DNA of 40,243 nucleotides. It comes from Candidatus Aenigmatarchaeota archaeon. Its GTDB lineage: Archaea; Aenigmatarchaeota; Aenigmatarchaeia; QMZP01; JAFGSV01. The stretch is taken from positions 1 to 40,243 of the forward strand of contig JAFGSV010000032.1 of NCBI GenBank assembly GCA_016934325.1. The letters are read 5' to 3'. This document shows positions 15,765 to 24,659 of the stretch, piece after piece. The translations under genes and the position numbers were made by a program. The notes below the pieces were generated by a model, which was not told where the DNA came from, did not search any database, and worked only from the letters and a program-made list of their open reading frames with translations. Every line of letters starts with the position of its first letter. The first letter of the stretch is position 1.

Positions 15765-16433
15765 TCAGAAGAAGGACGCCCTGAGTATGGCCCTCAGGAA
15801 CCTCAGCCCGTCCCTGAGCGGGGAGAGCTTGGCCTGGCCGACCCGCTCATTGTATTCTATGGGGATCTCGACAAGCCTGTATCCCTTCCTGAGGACCCTG
15901 GTGGTGAACTCGACCTCCCAGTCCAGCCCCTTCGATTTGACCTCGATGGAATCCCACACCTCCTTTCGCAGCGCACGCAAGCCGGACGAAGCATCGGTAA
16001 CCCTTTTCCCCGTCAGCATGGATATGAGCCCCGAGAAGAAGACGTTACCAAGATAGTTCAGCTTGCTCATGCCGGTCTCCCTGCCCATGAACCTGGACCC
16101 GATAACGACATCGGCCTTGCCGTCGGCAATCAGCCTGGACATGACAGCTATCTCTTTTGCAGGATAAGTGCAATCAGCATCGATCGTGGCCAGCACCTGC
16201 CCCGAAGAATTGTCGAAGCCGGTCTCGAGGGCACCCGCCTTCCCCTTGTTCTTCGCATGCCTTAGCAGCCTGATGCCCTTCATCCTGCTGGCAATTGTAT
16301 AGGTGCCGTCGCTCGAGCCGTCATCAACCACGACTATCTCCTTGTCAGGCAGCCTCACGGCCTTCACCTCGTTCACCACATCCTCGATCGCCTCTTCCTC
16401 GTTGTAGGCCGGGATAACTATGGAGGTCCTCAT
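15765..16433 (-). CDS. GT2 glycosyltransferase, DPM1-like
   Basis: This is a soluble family 2 glycosyltransferase of about 222 residues with IVIPAYNEEEAIEDVVNE, VVVDDGSSDGT, the metal-binding DAD in TIDADCTYP and the acceptor region GSRFMGRETGMSK. It lacks the C-terminal membrane helices present in many relatives. The expected reaction is sugar transfer from a nucleotide sugar to polyprenyl phosphate. The start is ATG 16433, overlapping the upstream GT-C stop as ATGA; GTG 16439 is an alternative. Coupling to that GT-C gene suggests one enzyme loads the carrier and the other uses it, which is inference. Confidence 0.88.
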   Translation of the reverse strand: MRTSIVIPAYNEEEAIEDVVNEVKAVRLPDKEIVVVDDGSSDGTYTIASRMKGIRLLRHAKNKGKAGALETGFDNSSGQVLATIDADCTYPAKEIAVMSRLIADGKADVVIGSRFMGRETGMSKLNYLGNVFFSGLISMLTGKRVTDASSGLRALRKEVWDSIEVKSKGLDWEVEFTTRVLRKGYRLVEIPIEYNERVGQAKLSPLRDGLRFLRAILRASFF

Positions 16434-18019
16434 CTGCACACACCCTCAACCCTGAATACGACGACGCGCCTCTCCTCGCCGAACGTTCTCACCGGAGAGA
16501 AGCATGGTCCGTTTTCTACGTAATCGACGAAGTCAGGCCTGGCGGCTATCATATCCCGCAAAGGATAGCGGAGAATGAGATAATAATAGGTGGGATTCTC
16601 TATCCCAAGCGACTCGTGCTTCGGGGAAGCGAATGTGCTGTTCAGCAAAGAATCCAGAGCCTCGAGGCTGCGGCCCTCGCCTACCCTGACGCTGAGATTC
16701 CTGTCGTTCTTGAGGAAATAGAAGAGCTGGGAATAGTCGGTATAAATGTATCCTCCGCCGTAAGGCGTGTTTCCCAGCACCCATATCACGGCATCCTCCA
16801 CCGGATATCTTATCTCGGCTGCCAGGGTATGAAGAACCAGCAGCGGCAACGACGATATGACAAGCGCGATGATGACGAGAACGCCATACCTCTTCACTTG
16901 AGGGAGCCCCATCAATTTGATGATGAATTTCGCATCCAGTATCGCGAACGCCGGGAGGGCGGCCATCACGAACCTGTCGAAATTGCCGAATGACGATGTG
17001 ATGAAGAAACCGAAGAAGATATAATAGAACGACACCAGCGACAACAGGAGGAAATCATCCTTATCCCTCAGATAGAATGAGTAGGCAGCCGCCGCAAGCG
17101 TAAGCAGGCCAAGCACGTAAGAGAACTGCTGCAGGAAGAAACCCGGTATCTGGGGGATGTTCGACAGGGAAAGGCCGAGATACCTGGAATAATGCACAGA
17201 TAGGCTGTATGGGATTTCAATCAGCTGGGGAAAGACCGACGCGAAGGCGAACCATGGCACTGCGATGATGGCAGCTATAAAGAGCGCGAGATACATGTTC
17301 CCGTCCCTGAAAAGCTGATATTTCTTCGAAATCACGGCGTACAGAAGCAGGGGGAAAACGATGACGAAGCCATAGTTCTTTGAAAGCATGCACAGCCCTA
17401 GTGTAATCCCGAATACCACGGCATCACGCCTCTTCTTTCCAAGCACGTATCGGTAGAAGAAGTAGACGACCATGACGCTCATGGCCAGCAGGGGGACCTC
17501 CAGCATCGCCAACCTGCTGTACTCGAAATAGGCCGGGACAAGCGCCAGGATGGCCGCGGAAAGCAGCGATGCCCGCCTGTCGCCCGTGATGAGCATCGCC
17601 AGCTTGTACGTGAAGATTATGCCTATCAAGCCGAAAATCAACGAGACGAGCCTGGCGGAGAACTCGCTTATGCCGAAGGCGATGAAGCTCGCCAGGACGG
17701 GAATACGGATAAGGGGGGGATGGTGGATGACGCTAGTGAAGATGTGATAGTGCGTGTGGTATTGCATCCCATATGCCACTATGTCTTCAAAGCCCATGGC
17801 GGGATGCCCGCCCCAATAGCGCATGAAATCGTACATGAAGATGGGAAGGGCGGTGTGCTGCATCTCGTCTGCTATGACGGACCTGTGACCCAGCCCCCAC
17901 AGGCCCCCAAGGAGAAAAACCAGGAGCAGCAGCACGAGCATCTTCTCATGAAAGCCGATTCCCGTCGTTATGCTTTTCATTAGGAATATTATCCGTGCCC
18001 GGTTATTAATTTCTTGCAT
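16430..18019 (-). CDS. GT-C membrane glycosyltransferase (ArnT/PMT_2-like), copy 2
   Basis: This 529-residue polytopic protein starts with a signal-anchor-like helix (MLVLLLLVFLLGG). The first outer loop carries VIADEMQH (Asp-Glu) and, later, SVIHHPPLIRIP, both characteristic of the ArnT/PMT_2 group that transfers sugars from polyprenyl phosphate. Many further hydrophobic segments follow, then a short C-terminal soluble part. ATG 18019 is kept as start; ATG 17980 (MKSITTG) is possible. It lies 12 bp behind one GT2 and overlaps the next GT2 by 4 bp, so all belong to one minus-strand transcript. Sugar and acceptor are unknown. Confidence 0.85.
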   Translation of the reverse strand: MQEINNRARIIFLMKSITTGIGFHEKMLVLLLLVFLLGGLWGLGHRSVIADEMQHTALPIFMYDFMRYWGGHPAMGFEDIVAYGMQYHTHYHIFTSVIHHPPLIRIPVLASFIAFGISEFSARLVSLIFGLIGIIFTYKLAMLITGDRRASLLSAAILALVPAYFEYSRLAMLEVPLLAMSVMVVYFFYRYVLGKKRRDAVVFGITLGLCMLSKNYGFVIVFPLLLYAVISKKYQLFRDGNMYLALFIAAIIAVPWFAFASVFPQLIEIPYSLSVHYSRYLGLSLSNIPQIPGFFLQQFSYVLGLLTLAAAAYSFYLRDKDDFLLLSLVSFYYIFFGFFITSSFGNFDRFVMAALPAFAILDAKFIIKLMGLPQVKRYGVLVIIALVISSLPLLVLHTLAAEIRYPVEDAVIWVLGNTPYGGGYIYTDYSQLFYFLKNDRNLSVRVGEGRSLEALDSLLNSTFASPKHESLGIENPTYYYLILRYPLRDMIAARPDFVDYVENGPCFSPVRTFGEERRVVVFRVEGVCR

Positions 18020-18031
18020 GGAAGACGATAA

Positions 18032-18970
18032 TCAGCCGCTTGCCTCCATGTCGAACAGCATGGCGAAGAAGAGCGACTGCAGACCGGTGATCACGAGCAG
18101 CGCAACCAGCACGGCATTGGTCCCCGTGAACACCCCGAAAACGTTCTTGTACCACAGGAGCCAAAGCCCGTAGATTATACCCAGCGGCAGCGTTATGAGA
18201 CCAAGCGTGTAGAAGAACACCAGCGGATGGAAATCCCTTATGATGTACTTCTCCTTGAGCCTCCAGAAGAACCCCCTAGTGATCATGGGCAGGACCTTGA
18301 ATATGTACCTGCCTATGCCGATCTGCGACTGCCTCTCGCCTGGCAGGTATATGGGCCTCCTTGGGACGTCCTTCACCCTGAAGCCGTAGGCGTTCATCCT
18401 TATGAGCCAGTCGGAGACGTAGCCGTAGCCCTTCCAGGCCTTGTCCCAGTCCACGGTGTCGATGACCCTCTTCCTCACCGCGGTGTACCCGTCCTGGGTG
18501 TCGAATATCTTCCAGTATCCTGAAGCGATCTTCGTCAGGAACGAAAGGGTCGAGTTGCCCAGCAGCCTGTGCTTCGGCATGGACTCTAGCGACCTCCACA
18601 TCCACCTGTTGCCCTTGACGTAGTCCGCCTCGTTCTTGACGAAAGGCTCCAGGAAGTTCGGCATGTCGGCGAGGTCCATCTGGTTGTCGCCGCCAACGAC
18701 CACGGCGATGTCATACCCGTCCTTCGATGACTGCCGGTAACCGGTTATTATGGCCTGGCCGACGCCCATGTTCTTCCCATGCCTTATGAGCCTGACCCTC
18801 CTGTCCTTCTTGGCGTAATCCACGACCAGCTTCGGCGTGCTGTCCTTGGAGCGGTCGTCCACGACATACACCCTGTCGACGTATCTCGGGACGCCCTTCA
18901 GCGTGGGTATGATGAGCTTCTGCTCGTTGTATGCGGGTATCACCAGAGAGACCCTGAGCTTCTTGTACAT
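18032..18970 (-). CDS. GT2 glycosyltransferase with C-terminal membrane helices (DPM1-like)
   Basis: This 312-residue protein has a family 2 catalytic domain (LVIPAYNEQKLI, VVDDRSKDST, HGKNMGVGQAIITGY, then VVGGDNQMDLADMPN in place of the usual DxD line, and DYVKGNRW). About three to four hydrophobic segments follow from residue 235 on. This layout is typical of archaeal and bacterial polyprenyl-phosphate sugar synthases such as DPM1-like enzymes. It lies 15 bp downstream of the acyltransferase and 12 bp upstream of GT-C copy 2 in a continuous minus-strand operon. The sugar is not predictable. Confidence 0.88.
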   Translation of the reverse strand: MYKKLRVSLVIPAYNEQKLIIPTLKGVPRYVDRVYVVDDRSKDSTPKLVVDYAKKDRRVRLIRHGKNMGVGQAIITGYRQSSKDGYDIAVVVGGDNQMDLADMPNFLEPFVKNEADYVKGNRWMWRSLESMPKHRLLGNSTLSFLTKIASGYWKIFDTQDGYTAVRKRVIDTVDWDKAWKGYGYVSDWLIRMNAYGFRVKDVPRRPIYLPGERQSQIGIGRYIFKVLPMITRGFFWRLKEKYIIRDFHPLVFFYTLGLITLPLGIIYGLWLLWYKNVFGVFTGTNAVLVALLVITGLQSLFFAMLFDMEASG

Positions 18971-18985
18971 AGCACCATCTAGACT

Positions 18986-19609
18986 CTATTTTACCGCCCT
19001 CTCTTTTATTGCTATTGCCGGGACACCGCCGACGACCGTGTATCGAGGGACGTCCTTTGTCACCACGGCCCCGGCCGCGATGACAGAGCCCTTGCCTATC
19101 CTTACCCCGGGCAATATGATGGCCCCGGCGCCGATGAAGACGTCGTCCTCGACAGCTATGGGCTTTATGACAAGCCCCTGCTTCTTGATCGGCTTGCCCG
19201 GGGAATCGAACCTGTGCGAGGACGTCAAGAACATGGCCCTCGGCCCCGTCCTCACCCAAGACCCTATGCTTATTCCGCCCCTTGCATCCAAGAAGCAGTA
19301 ATCCTGCAGGCTCGTGTAATCGCCGATGCTCACCCTCCTAGGGAACAGTATCTTCACCCCCTCCCCCACCGTGCTTCCCTTGCCGCATCCCTTGAGCAGC
19401 GAGCTGTAGACGAAGTACCGCAGGAAAATCCCCCAGCCGCCAGGGACGTACCTGACAAGAAAGACCATGGGCTCAGTAATGAGATAGTCCCAGACGAACC
19501 TGCCGAGCGACAGTACGCTCCCGCTCTCCCTGATGTACCTTCTCGACTCGAGCAGGACGACGGCCAGGCCGAGCCCAAACAACACGAGAACAACCAGCAA
19601 CGGGAGCAT
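18986..19609 (-). CDS. Hexapeptide-repeat acyltransferase (WbbJ/maltose-acetyltransferase-like) with N-terminal membrane helix
   Basis: This 207-residue protein starts with one strong hydrophobic helix ([19 protein letters not shown]). A left-handed beta-helix domain follows from about residue 75, with repeated V/I-G-x-x-x turns ([38 protein letters not shown]) and the catalytic His in TSSHRFDSP. It probably O-acetylates a sugar at the cytoplasmic membrane face. The membrane anchor is unusual for this family. The start is ATG 19609; a TATA-like ACTTAAATAATATGG lies about 25 bp upstream, suggesting a nearly leaderless first gene of the operon down to 15765. Confidence 0.85.
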   Translation of the reverse strand: MLPLLVVLVLFGLGLAVVLLESRRYIRESGSVLSLGRFVWDYLITEPMVFLVRYVPGGWGIFLRYFVYSSLLKGCGKGSTVGEGVKILFPRRVSIGDYTSLQDYCFLDARGGISIGSWVRTGPRAMFLTSSHRFDSPGKPIKKQGLVIKPIAVEDDVFIGAGAIILPGVRIGKGSVIAAGAVVTKDVPRYTVVGGVPAIAIKERAVK

Positions 19610-19650
19610 AATAATATTTACCCATATTATTTAAGTAGCCAAGGTTTGGG

Positions 19651-20628
19651 CTATATCTTCTTCGTGGCGTTCATTATGGCCTCGAGACTCATCGAGAACA
19701 TGAGGTTGTTCTCCCCATGGCACTTGGGCCAGCAGTAGCAGCCGTGGGGCGGCTTGCTGACGCGTTTCAAAGACTCCTCGAGGTTTCCCGGCGGAACGGG
19801 ATTTGGGTCCCAGTAGCACATCTTCAGCGTCCCGTCGGGCTCCAGGAGGACCGTGTTCCTTCCGGCGAAGCACCTGAGCTTCTTGAAATCCTCCTTTCCG
19901 TAGTTCTTCAGGTATTTCAAGTGGGCAAGCGAGTTCAGTACAGGGCTTCCCTTCCTCTTCTCCTCTATCAGGAAATCGATATTCCCGAGAAGCCCCCTGA
20001 GCTTGGTCTTGGATTCCAATATCTCCTGCACCTCCCTTCCGCCCCTCATGTAATCGAACAGGGGCTGGAAGCCGCAGAAGGTCCCGTATTCCTTGGCGAG
20101 CGATATTATGTATCTCAGCTGCTTCCGGTTGTCCGGCTTGATGACGGTGTTCAGGTTGGCGTTTATGCCGTGCTTTCGGACTTCCTCCAGGGTCCTTATG
20201 ATCTTCGCGTAGGTCCCCATGCCGCGGTAGCGGTCGGTCTCGCTCCGGTCGCCCTCTATGCTTATCAAGAGCAGGTCCGTGCTGTCCTTGACCTTCGATA
20301 TCCTTTCCGGGAAGGTGCCGTTAGTGACGATGGACGTCATGAATCCCTTGGACCGCGCGTACGCCATGATCTCGGGGAAGTCCGGCCTGATGAACGGCTC
20401 CCCGCCGCTGATGCTCCAGGAAATCGCCCCGTGCCTCTTGAAGATGTCCATCGCTTCCTTGATCTGCCCGGTGTCCATCTCCCTGCTCTTGTTCTTCCAT
20501 GCGTCGCAGAAGCTGCACCTGAGGTTGCATCTGTAAGTTATGTAATGCTGCACCTTCAGCGGGACCATACCCCCGGTGTATATCCTCGGGAGCTTCAGCG
20601 CGGTCTTTAGGACATGTGATAACCTCAT
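19651..20628 (-). CDS. Radical SAM protein with Cys-rich SPASM-like C-terminus
   Basis: This protein of about 325 residues has the radical SAM cluster motif CNLRCSFC (Cx3Cx2C, about residue 34) and SISGGEPFIRPDF for SAM binding. Near the C-terminus additional cysteines occur as CFAGRNTVLLEPDGTLKMC and later CYCWPKCHG, resembling the auxiliary-cluster arrangement of SPASM/twitch proteins. The reaction is unknown; relatives modify peptides, lipids or sugars. The start is ATG 20628 with GGGGTGG five bases upstream rather than the GTG at 20655. It is divergent from the uronate module and ends 41 bp before the acyltransferase operon. Confidence 0.85.
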   Translation of the reverse strand: MRLSHVLKTALKLPRIYTGGMVPLKVQHYITYRCNLRCSFCDAWKNKSREMDTGQIKEAMDIFKRHGAISWSISGGEPFIRPDFPEIMAYARSKGFMTSIVTNGTFPERISKVKDSTDLLLISIEGDRSETDRYRGMGTYAKIIRTLEEVRKHGINANLNTVIKPDNRKQLRYIISLAKEYGTFCGFQPLFDYMRGGREVQEILESKTKLRGLLGNIDFLIEEKRKGSPVLNSLAHLKYLKNYGKEDFKKLRCFAGRNTVLLEPDGTLKMCYWDPNPVPPGNLEESLKRVSKPPHGCYCWPKCHGENNLMFSMSLEAIMNATKKI

Positions 20629-20754
20629 GATTGCCACCCCGAAACCTATCTGCACTAAATTTAATTCGCCAATTATTATAAAACAATTCCGGCCGCATCA
20701 GCCGATTCTCGGCATCGTTAACGTTAAAAACACCTACCTCCTCATATATTACTT

Positions 20755-21702
20755 ATGCCAGTCAGGGTTGGTGTGATCGGCGCGGGTAGATGGGGCGAGA
20801 ACCACGTGCGGATCTACAGCGACATCCCATGCGAGCTGGTCGGGATTGCGGACATAGACCCGAAGGCGAAAAGGCTCGCGGACGATTTCGGCATCAGGTA
20901 CTTCAGGGAATTCAAGCAGCTCCTGCCCCATGTCGATGCCGTATCGGTCGTGGTGCCGACGAACCTCCATTACAGGGTCGTGAAGGAATGCCTGGAATCA
21001 GGGAAGCATGTGCTCATCGAGAAGCCCATTACCCTCGAAAGCGGCCAGGCCAGCGAACTGATCGCCATCGCCAGGAGGAAGGGACTGGTCCTGATGGTCG
21101 GTTACCTCTTCCGTTTCAACGCATGCGTCAGAGAGCTCAAGCGGCAGCTGGAAAACATTGGGGACATCAACTACATAACCGCGAGGTACGTCCATTCCCA
21201 TAAGCCTCCGAGGTCTGACTGCGGCGTCATATTCAACTTCGCGACGCATCTCATAGACATCCTGAACTTCCTGCTTGACAGGAACCCCCAGAGGGTCTTC
21301 TGCAAGAAGATAAACTACCTGAGCAAGGAGAGGGAGGACTGCGCGGTCATAGTTCTGGACTACGGGAGCTTCATGGCGAACCTCGAGGTCACATGGTTCC
21401 ATCCGCTGAAGAAGAGGGACATGTGGATCATAGGCTCCGAGGAGAAGGTCTATGCGGATTTCCTGGAGCAGATACTCGTCCGGTACCCGATCAGGATCGG
21501 GAAGGAGAAGGTCGTGAGCGAAAAGGAGATTAACCTCGAGATTCACAAGAACGAGCCGCTCAGGGAGGAGCTGCTGAGCTTCTGCCAGAGGGCGGAAAGC
21601 GGGCAGGCGGACGGCTCCGAGGGCGAGGAGACGATCACCAGGATTTGCGAGCTGTGCCTCGAGTCGGCCAAGACGGGGCGCGAGGTCAAGGTCAGGCCGT
21701 GA
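20755..21702 (+). CDS. Gfo/Idh/MocA-family oxidoreductase, probable NDP-sugar 3-dehydrogenase (WlbA-like)
   Basis: This 315-residue protein has an N-terminal NAD-binding fold (VGVIGAGRWGENHVRIY), the family EKP motif (HVLIEKPITLES, about residue 94), and HSHKPPR and FATHLIDILNFLL in the substrate domain. Followed by a hexapeptide N-acyltransferase and a DegT aminotransferase, it matches the WlbA-WlbB-WlbC (WbpB-D-E) set that makes UDP-2,3-diacetamido-2,3-dideoxy-hexuronate. In that pathway this enzyme oxidises C3 of UDP-GlcNAcA. The start is the ATG at 20755, nearly leaderless after GTTAAAAAC at about 20723. Family is secure; substrate is from context. Confidence 0.85.
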   Translation: MPVRVGVIGAGRWGENHVRIYSDIPCELVGIADIDPKAKRLADDFGIRYFREFKQLLPHVDAVSVVVPTNLHYRVVKECLESGKHVLIEKPITLESGQASELIAIARRKGLVLMVGYLFRFNACVRELKRQLENIGDINYITARYVHSHKPPRSDCGVIFNFATHLIDILNFLLDRNPQRVFCKKINYLSKEREDCAVIVLDYGSFMANLEVTWFHPLKKRDMWIIGSEEKVYADFLEQILVRYPIRIGKEKVVSEKEINLEIHKNEPLREELLSFCQRAESGQADGSEGEETITRICELCLESAKTGREVKVRP

Positions 21703-21707
21703 TTCGG

Positions 21708-22331
21708 ATGGAGAAGGCGAAGATTCACGCGAACGTGCAGATCGGCAGCAATCACAGCATCGGCCCTTGCTCGATCATTGGCGAGCCTCCCCGGGGTAAG
21801 AGGCCAGGGGAGCTGAAGACCGTGATAGGGAAGAACGCCACGATCAGGTCCCACTCGGTCATCTACGCCGGCAATGTGATCGGCGACGGCTTCGAGACAG
21901 GCCACGGCATAATGCTCAGGGAGAACAACCGGATAGGTAATGACGTCAGCGTGGGAAGCCACTCCGTCATTGAGAGGGACTGCGTCATAGGCGACGGCGT
22001 TAGGATGCACAGCAACGTCTTCATACCCGAGTACACGAAGATAATGGACGGCGCATGGATCGGCCCGAACGCCGTCCTGACGAACGCCGAGTTCCCCAAG
22101 AGCGCACAAGCGAAGAAGTTCCTGCAAGGCCCTGTGATCGAGAGCGGCGCAAAGATCGGAGCCAACGCAACGGTATTGCCGGGTGTAAGGATAGGCTCTA
22201 GCTCGCTCGTCGGTGCCGGTTCGGTCGTCACGCATGACGTGCCCCCCGGCACCGTCGTTGTCGGGAATCCTGCAAAGATGACCAAGAAGGTTTCGGACTT
22301 GCGGTACGGGAACGGAGAGAAACCATATTAA
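21708..22331 (+). CDS. Hexapeptide-repeat N-acyltransferase (WlbB/WbpD-like)
   Basis: This protein of about 207 residues is almost entirely a left-handed beta-helix (NVQIGSNHSIGPCSIIGEP, VIGDGFETGHGIMLRENNRIG, VLPGVRIGSSSLVGAGSVVT). It has the usual NPAK motif near the C-terminus. NTE-like segments and the His in TGHG fit the UDP-amino-sugar N-acetyltransferase group. It should acetylate the 3-amino group made by the aminotransferase encoded next. The start is ATG 21708; GTG 21699, which would overlap the preceding stop as GTGA, is equally possible. The ORF track begins much too early at 21645. Confidence 0.83.
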   Translation: MEKAKIHANVQIGSNHSIGPCSIIGEPPRGKRPGELKTVIGKNATIRSHSVIYAGNVIGDGFETGHGIMLRENNRIGNDVSVGSHSVIERDCVIGDGVRMHSNVFIPEYTKIMDGAWIGPNAVLTNAEFPKSAQAKKFLQGPVIESGAKIGANATVLPGVRIGSSSLVGAGSVVTHDVPPGTVVVGNPAKMTKKVSDLRYGNGEKPY

Positions 22332-22365
22332 TCGTTTCTGGTCATATTTTCATGATGCTAGGGGG

Positions 22366-23460
22366 ATGGAGATGATAAGGCTTGCGATGCCCGCCATGGC
22401 GGTTGACCCCGAGATGAAGAAGAAGGTACTCGATGTCCTCAGCTCCGGCAGGTACATCTTGGGGGACGAGACGTCGAAGCTCGAGTCGGAGTTCTCAATA
22501 TTCGCCGGGACGAAGGCCGGCGCGGCTGTTTCTTCGGGCACGGCCGCCCTGCATCTCGCTCTTCTCGCGCTGGGACTCAAGCCCGGGGACGAGGTCATAA
22601 CCACGACCCACTCGTTCATAGCGACGGCAAACGCCATAGTCCATGCCGGCGGGAAGCCTGTGCTCGTCGACATAGAGCCGGACACCCACAACATCGATGC
22701 CTCGAAGATCGAGGGCGCCATAACGCCGAGGACGAAGGGGATAGTCCCCGTCCACATCTATGGGCATCCGGCCGACATGGACCCGATCACCGAGATTGCG
22801 CAGAAGCACGGCCTGTTCGTCCTGGAGGACGCCTGCCAGGCGCACGGGGCGAAATACAAGGGCAGGCCGGTCGGTTCCCTAGGCGACGCTGCGGCGTTCA
22901 GCTTCTTCCCCTCCAAGGTCATGACGGTCTGCGGCGACGGGGGCATTGTGGCGACGGGCCGGGAGGACGTCGCTGAAAGGGTGAGGATGCTCAGGAACCA
23001 GGGCAGGGCCGAGGGAAAGAAGTACGAGCACGACGCCATAGGGTTCAACTGCAGGATAAGCGAGGTCGCATGCGCCATCGGCAGGCTCGAGCTGAAGAAG
23101 GTCGCGGGATGGATAGAGAGGCGAAGGGAGATAGCATCGAAGTACGGGAAGCTTCTTGAGGGGGCGGTGAATTGCCCGGCCGAGAAGGGCTATGCCAAGG
23201 CGGTCTATTACGTGTACACGGTGACGGCCGATGACAGGGACGGCCTCAAGGACAGCCTGAAGAAGAAAGCCATCGAGACCGGAATCTATTACCCAGTGCC
23301 GATCCACATGCAGCCGGCATACCGCGATTTCGGGTACAAGAGGATGCCGGTGGCGGAGGACATCGCAGGCAGGATACTCTCCCTGCCGATGCACCCCTTT
23401 CTTAAGGAAGGGGATATCAGGCGGGTGACCGATGCCGTTTCGGATTTCTACGGCTCTTGA
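22366..23460 (+). CDS. DegT/DnrJ/EryC1/StrS aminotransferase, probable WlbC/WbpE-like
   Basis: This 364-residue PLP enzyme of sugar aminotransferase type has AAVSSGTAALHLALLALGL for cofactor binding, LEDACQAHGAKYKG, and the Schiff-base Lys in FSFFPSKVMTVCGDGG (about residue 186). GFNCRISEVACAIG and the C-terminal YYPVPIHMQPAYRDFG are also typical. It would transfer an amino group from glutamate to the C3 keto sugar produced by the oxidoreductase at 20755. AGGGGG precedes the ATG, and ATG 22372 is an alternative start. The three genes run in one direction within 2.7 kb. Confidence 0.9.
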   Translation: MEMIRLAMPAMAVDPEMKKKVLDVLSSGRYILGDETSKLESEFSIFAGTKAGAAVSSGTAALHLALLALGLKPGDEVITTTHSFIATANAIVHAGGKPVLVDIEPDTHNIDASKIEGAITPRTKGIVPVHIYGHPADMDPITEIAQKHGLFVLEDACQAHGAKYKGRPVGSLGDAAAFSFFPSKVMTVCGDGGIVATGREDVAERVRMLRNQGRAEGKKYEHDAIGFNCRISEVACAIGRLELKKVAGWIERRREIASKYGKLLEGAVNCPAEKGYAKAVYYVYTVTADDRDGLKDSLKKKAIETGIYYPVPIHMQPAYRDFGYKRMPVAEDIAGRILSLPMHPFLKEGDIRRVTDAVSDFYGS

Positions 23461-23491
23461 CGCCAGGGCAGCAATATTTGATGTTGGGACG

Positions 23492-24607
23492 CTATCCTTC
23501 AAGCAGGCCGAGATAGAGCGATTCGAACCTGCGGATGACATTCTTCCACAGGTATTTCCTGACGTCCAGGACGTTGTTCCTGGACATCCTGGCATACAAG
23601 CCCCCGTCTCCCAGAAGAAGAGATATTTTCCCGGCCATCTTCTCCGTTTCGCCCGGCTCGACCAGGAAGCCGTTCCTGCCGTCTAGCACGATATCCCTGG
23701 GACCGCCCCTGTTAACCGCGACAATCGGCAGGCCCTTGGACATGGCCTCAATCAGGACCCTCCCCCTCGGCTCGTCGATCGACGGGAAGACGAAGACATC
23801 CGACCTTTCCATTTGCCTCAGGACTTCCTCGTTGGGCAGCTCCCCCCTGAATTCAACGGCATCGGCAAGCCCGAGCCCATCGACCATTCCCCTTATACGC
23901 ACCTCTTCCGGCCCCGTGCCTATGAGAACCAGCCTCACCCCCTTCAAGCGCTTGGACAGAAGCCCCATGACCTGCACGAGCATTCCCACGTTCTTGAACC
24001 ACACGAACCTCCCTACGAAAAGCAACCTCCTCTCCCCCGACTTCCTCAGGGTCTTCGGCTTAAGTATATCGCTCTCGTAAATGCCGTGCGGCAGGACGGA
24101 GACCCTGCTTTTCCTGCTCAGCGCCCTTATTCTTTCCACCATGGTGTTGCTGTTTATCGATATCACATGGGACGATCCCCTGAAGATTAACATGAGCAGC
24201 AGCTTCCGGACAGGGCCCAGTGAATCGAGCGGGCCGATCCTGGAGACCCTCGTCACACACGGCTTCCTCAATATCTTCGAGGCAATCACGCCAGCGATGC
24301 CGTTTGAGCCGTCGGATATGTGCGCCTCTATGATGTCCAGCCTCCTCTGGCGAAGTATCTCCCTTATCAGCAGCATCACGTAAACGAGGAACCTGAAGTA
24401 CTTGATGCTTGTGCATCTAATTCGCCTCACGGTCAGGTTACCCGTCCTCGTCACGCCAGGCCTTTCTCCCTTGCTTATCACCACGACTTCGTGCCTGCGG
24501 CTCAGGTTCTCGGCAAGCTCCACGGTGAACCTCTCCTCACCGCCGCTCTTGAATTTCGCGGAGGGAAGGTTCGTCTGCAGTATGCAAACCCTCAATTTCC
24601 TATGCAT
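23492..24607 (-). CDS. GT4 glycosyltransferase
   Basis: This 371-residue group 1 (GT-B) glycosyltransferase begins LRVCILQTNLPSAKFKSGGEE. Its C-terminal nucleotide-sugar domain has LLFVGRFVWFKNVGMLVQVM and the E-x7-E region SIDEPRGRVLIEAMSKGLPI. GEERFTVELAENLSRRHEVVV marks the acceptor-binding N-domain. It probably extends the lipid-linked glycan in the cytoplasm. It is convergent to the DegT gene and divergent from the B12 radical SAM gene, with an AT-rich shared promoter zone at about 24630-24658. Confidence 0.9.
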   Translation of the reverse strand: MHRKLRVCILQTNLPSAKFKSGGEERFTVELAENLSRRHEVVVISKGERPGVTRTGNLTVRRIRCTSIKYFRFLVYVMLLIREILRQRRLDIIEAHISDGSNGIAGVIASKILRKPCVTRVSRIGPLDSLGPVRKLLLMLIFRGSSHVISINSNTMVERIRALSRKSRVSVLPHGIYESDILKPKTLRKSGERRLLFVGRFVWFKNVGMLVQVMGLLSKRLKGVRLVLIGTGPEEVRIRGMVDGLGLADAVEFRGELPNEEVLRQMERSDVFVFPSIDEPRGRVLIEAMSKGLPIVAVNRGGPRDIVLDGRNGFLVEPGETEKMAGKISLLLGDGGLYARMSRNNVLDVRKYLWKNVIRRFESLYLGLLEG

Positions 24608-24659
24608 CGCAACCCACCGCCAGAATCATACGTATTTTTTAATGATTTAATTTAAGTAT

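Noticed and set aside
14946-16265. 439-residue plus-strand ORF
   Set aside because: It crosses UPF0104 copy 2 and the antisense of a GT2, with no coherent domain; both underlying genes are clear.
20747-20753. TATTACT before the WlbA-like gene as another operator
   Set aside because: It is a single seven-base half-site without a dyad partner and is expected by chance in AT-rich promoter DNA.
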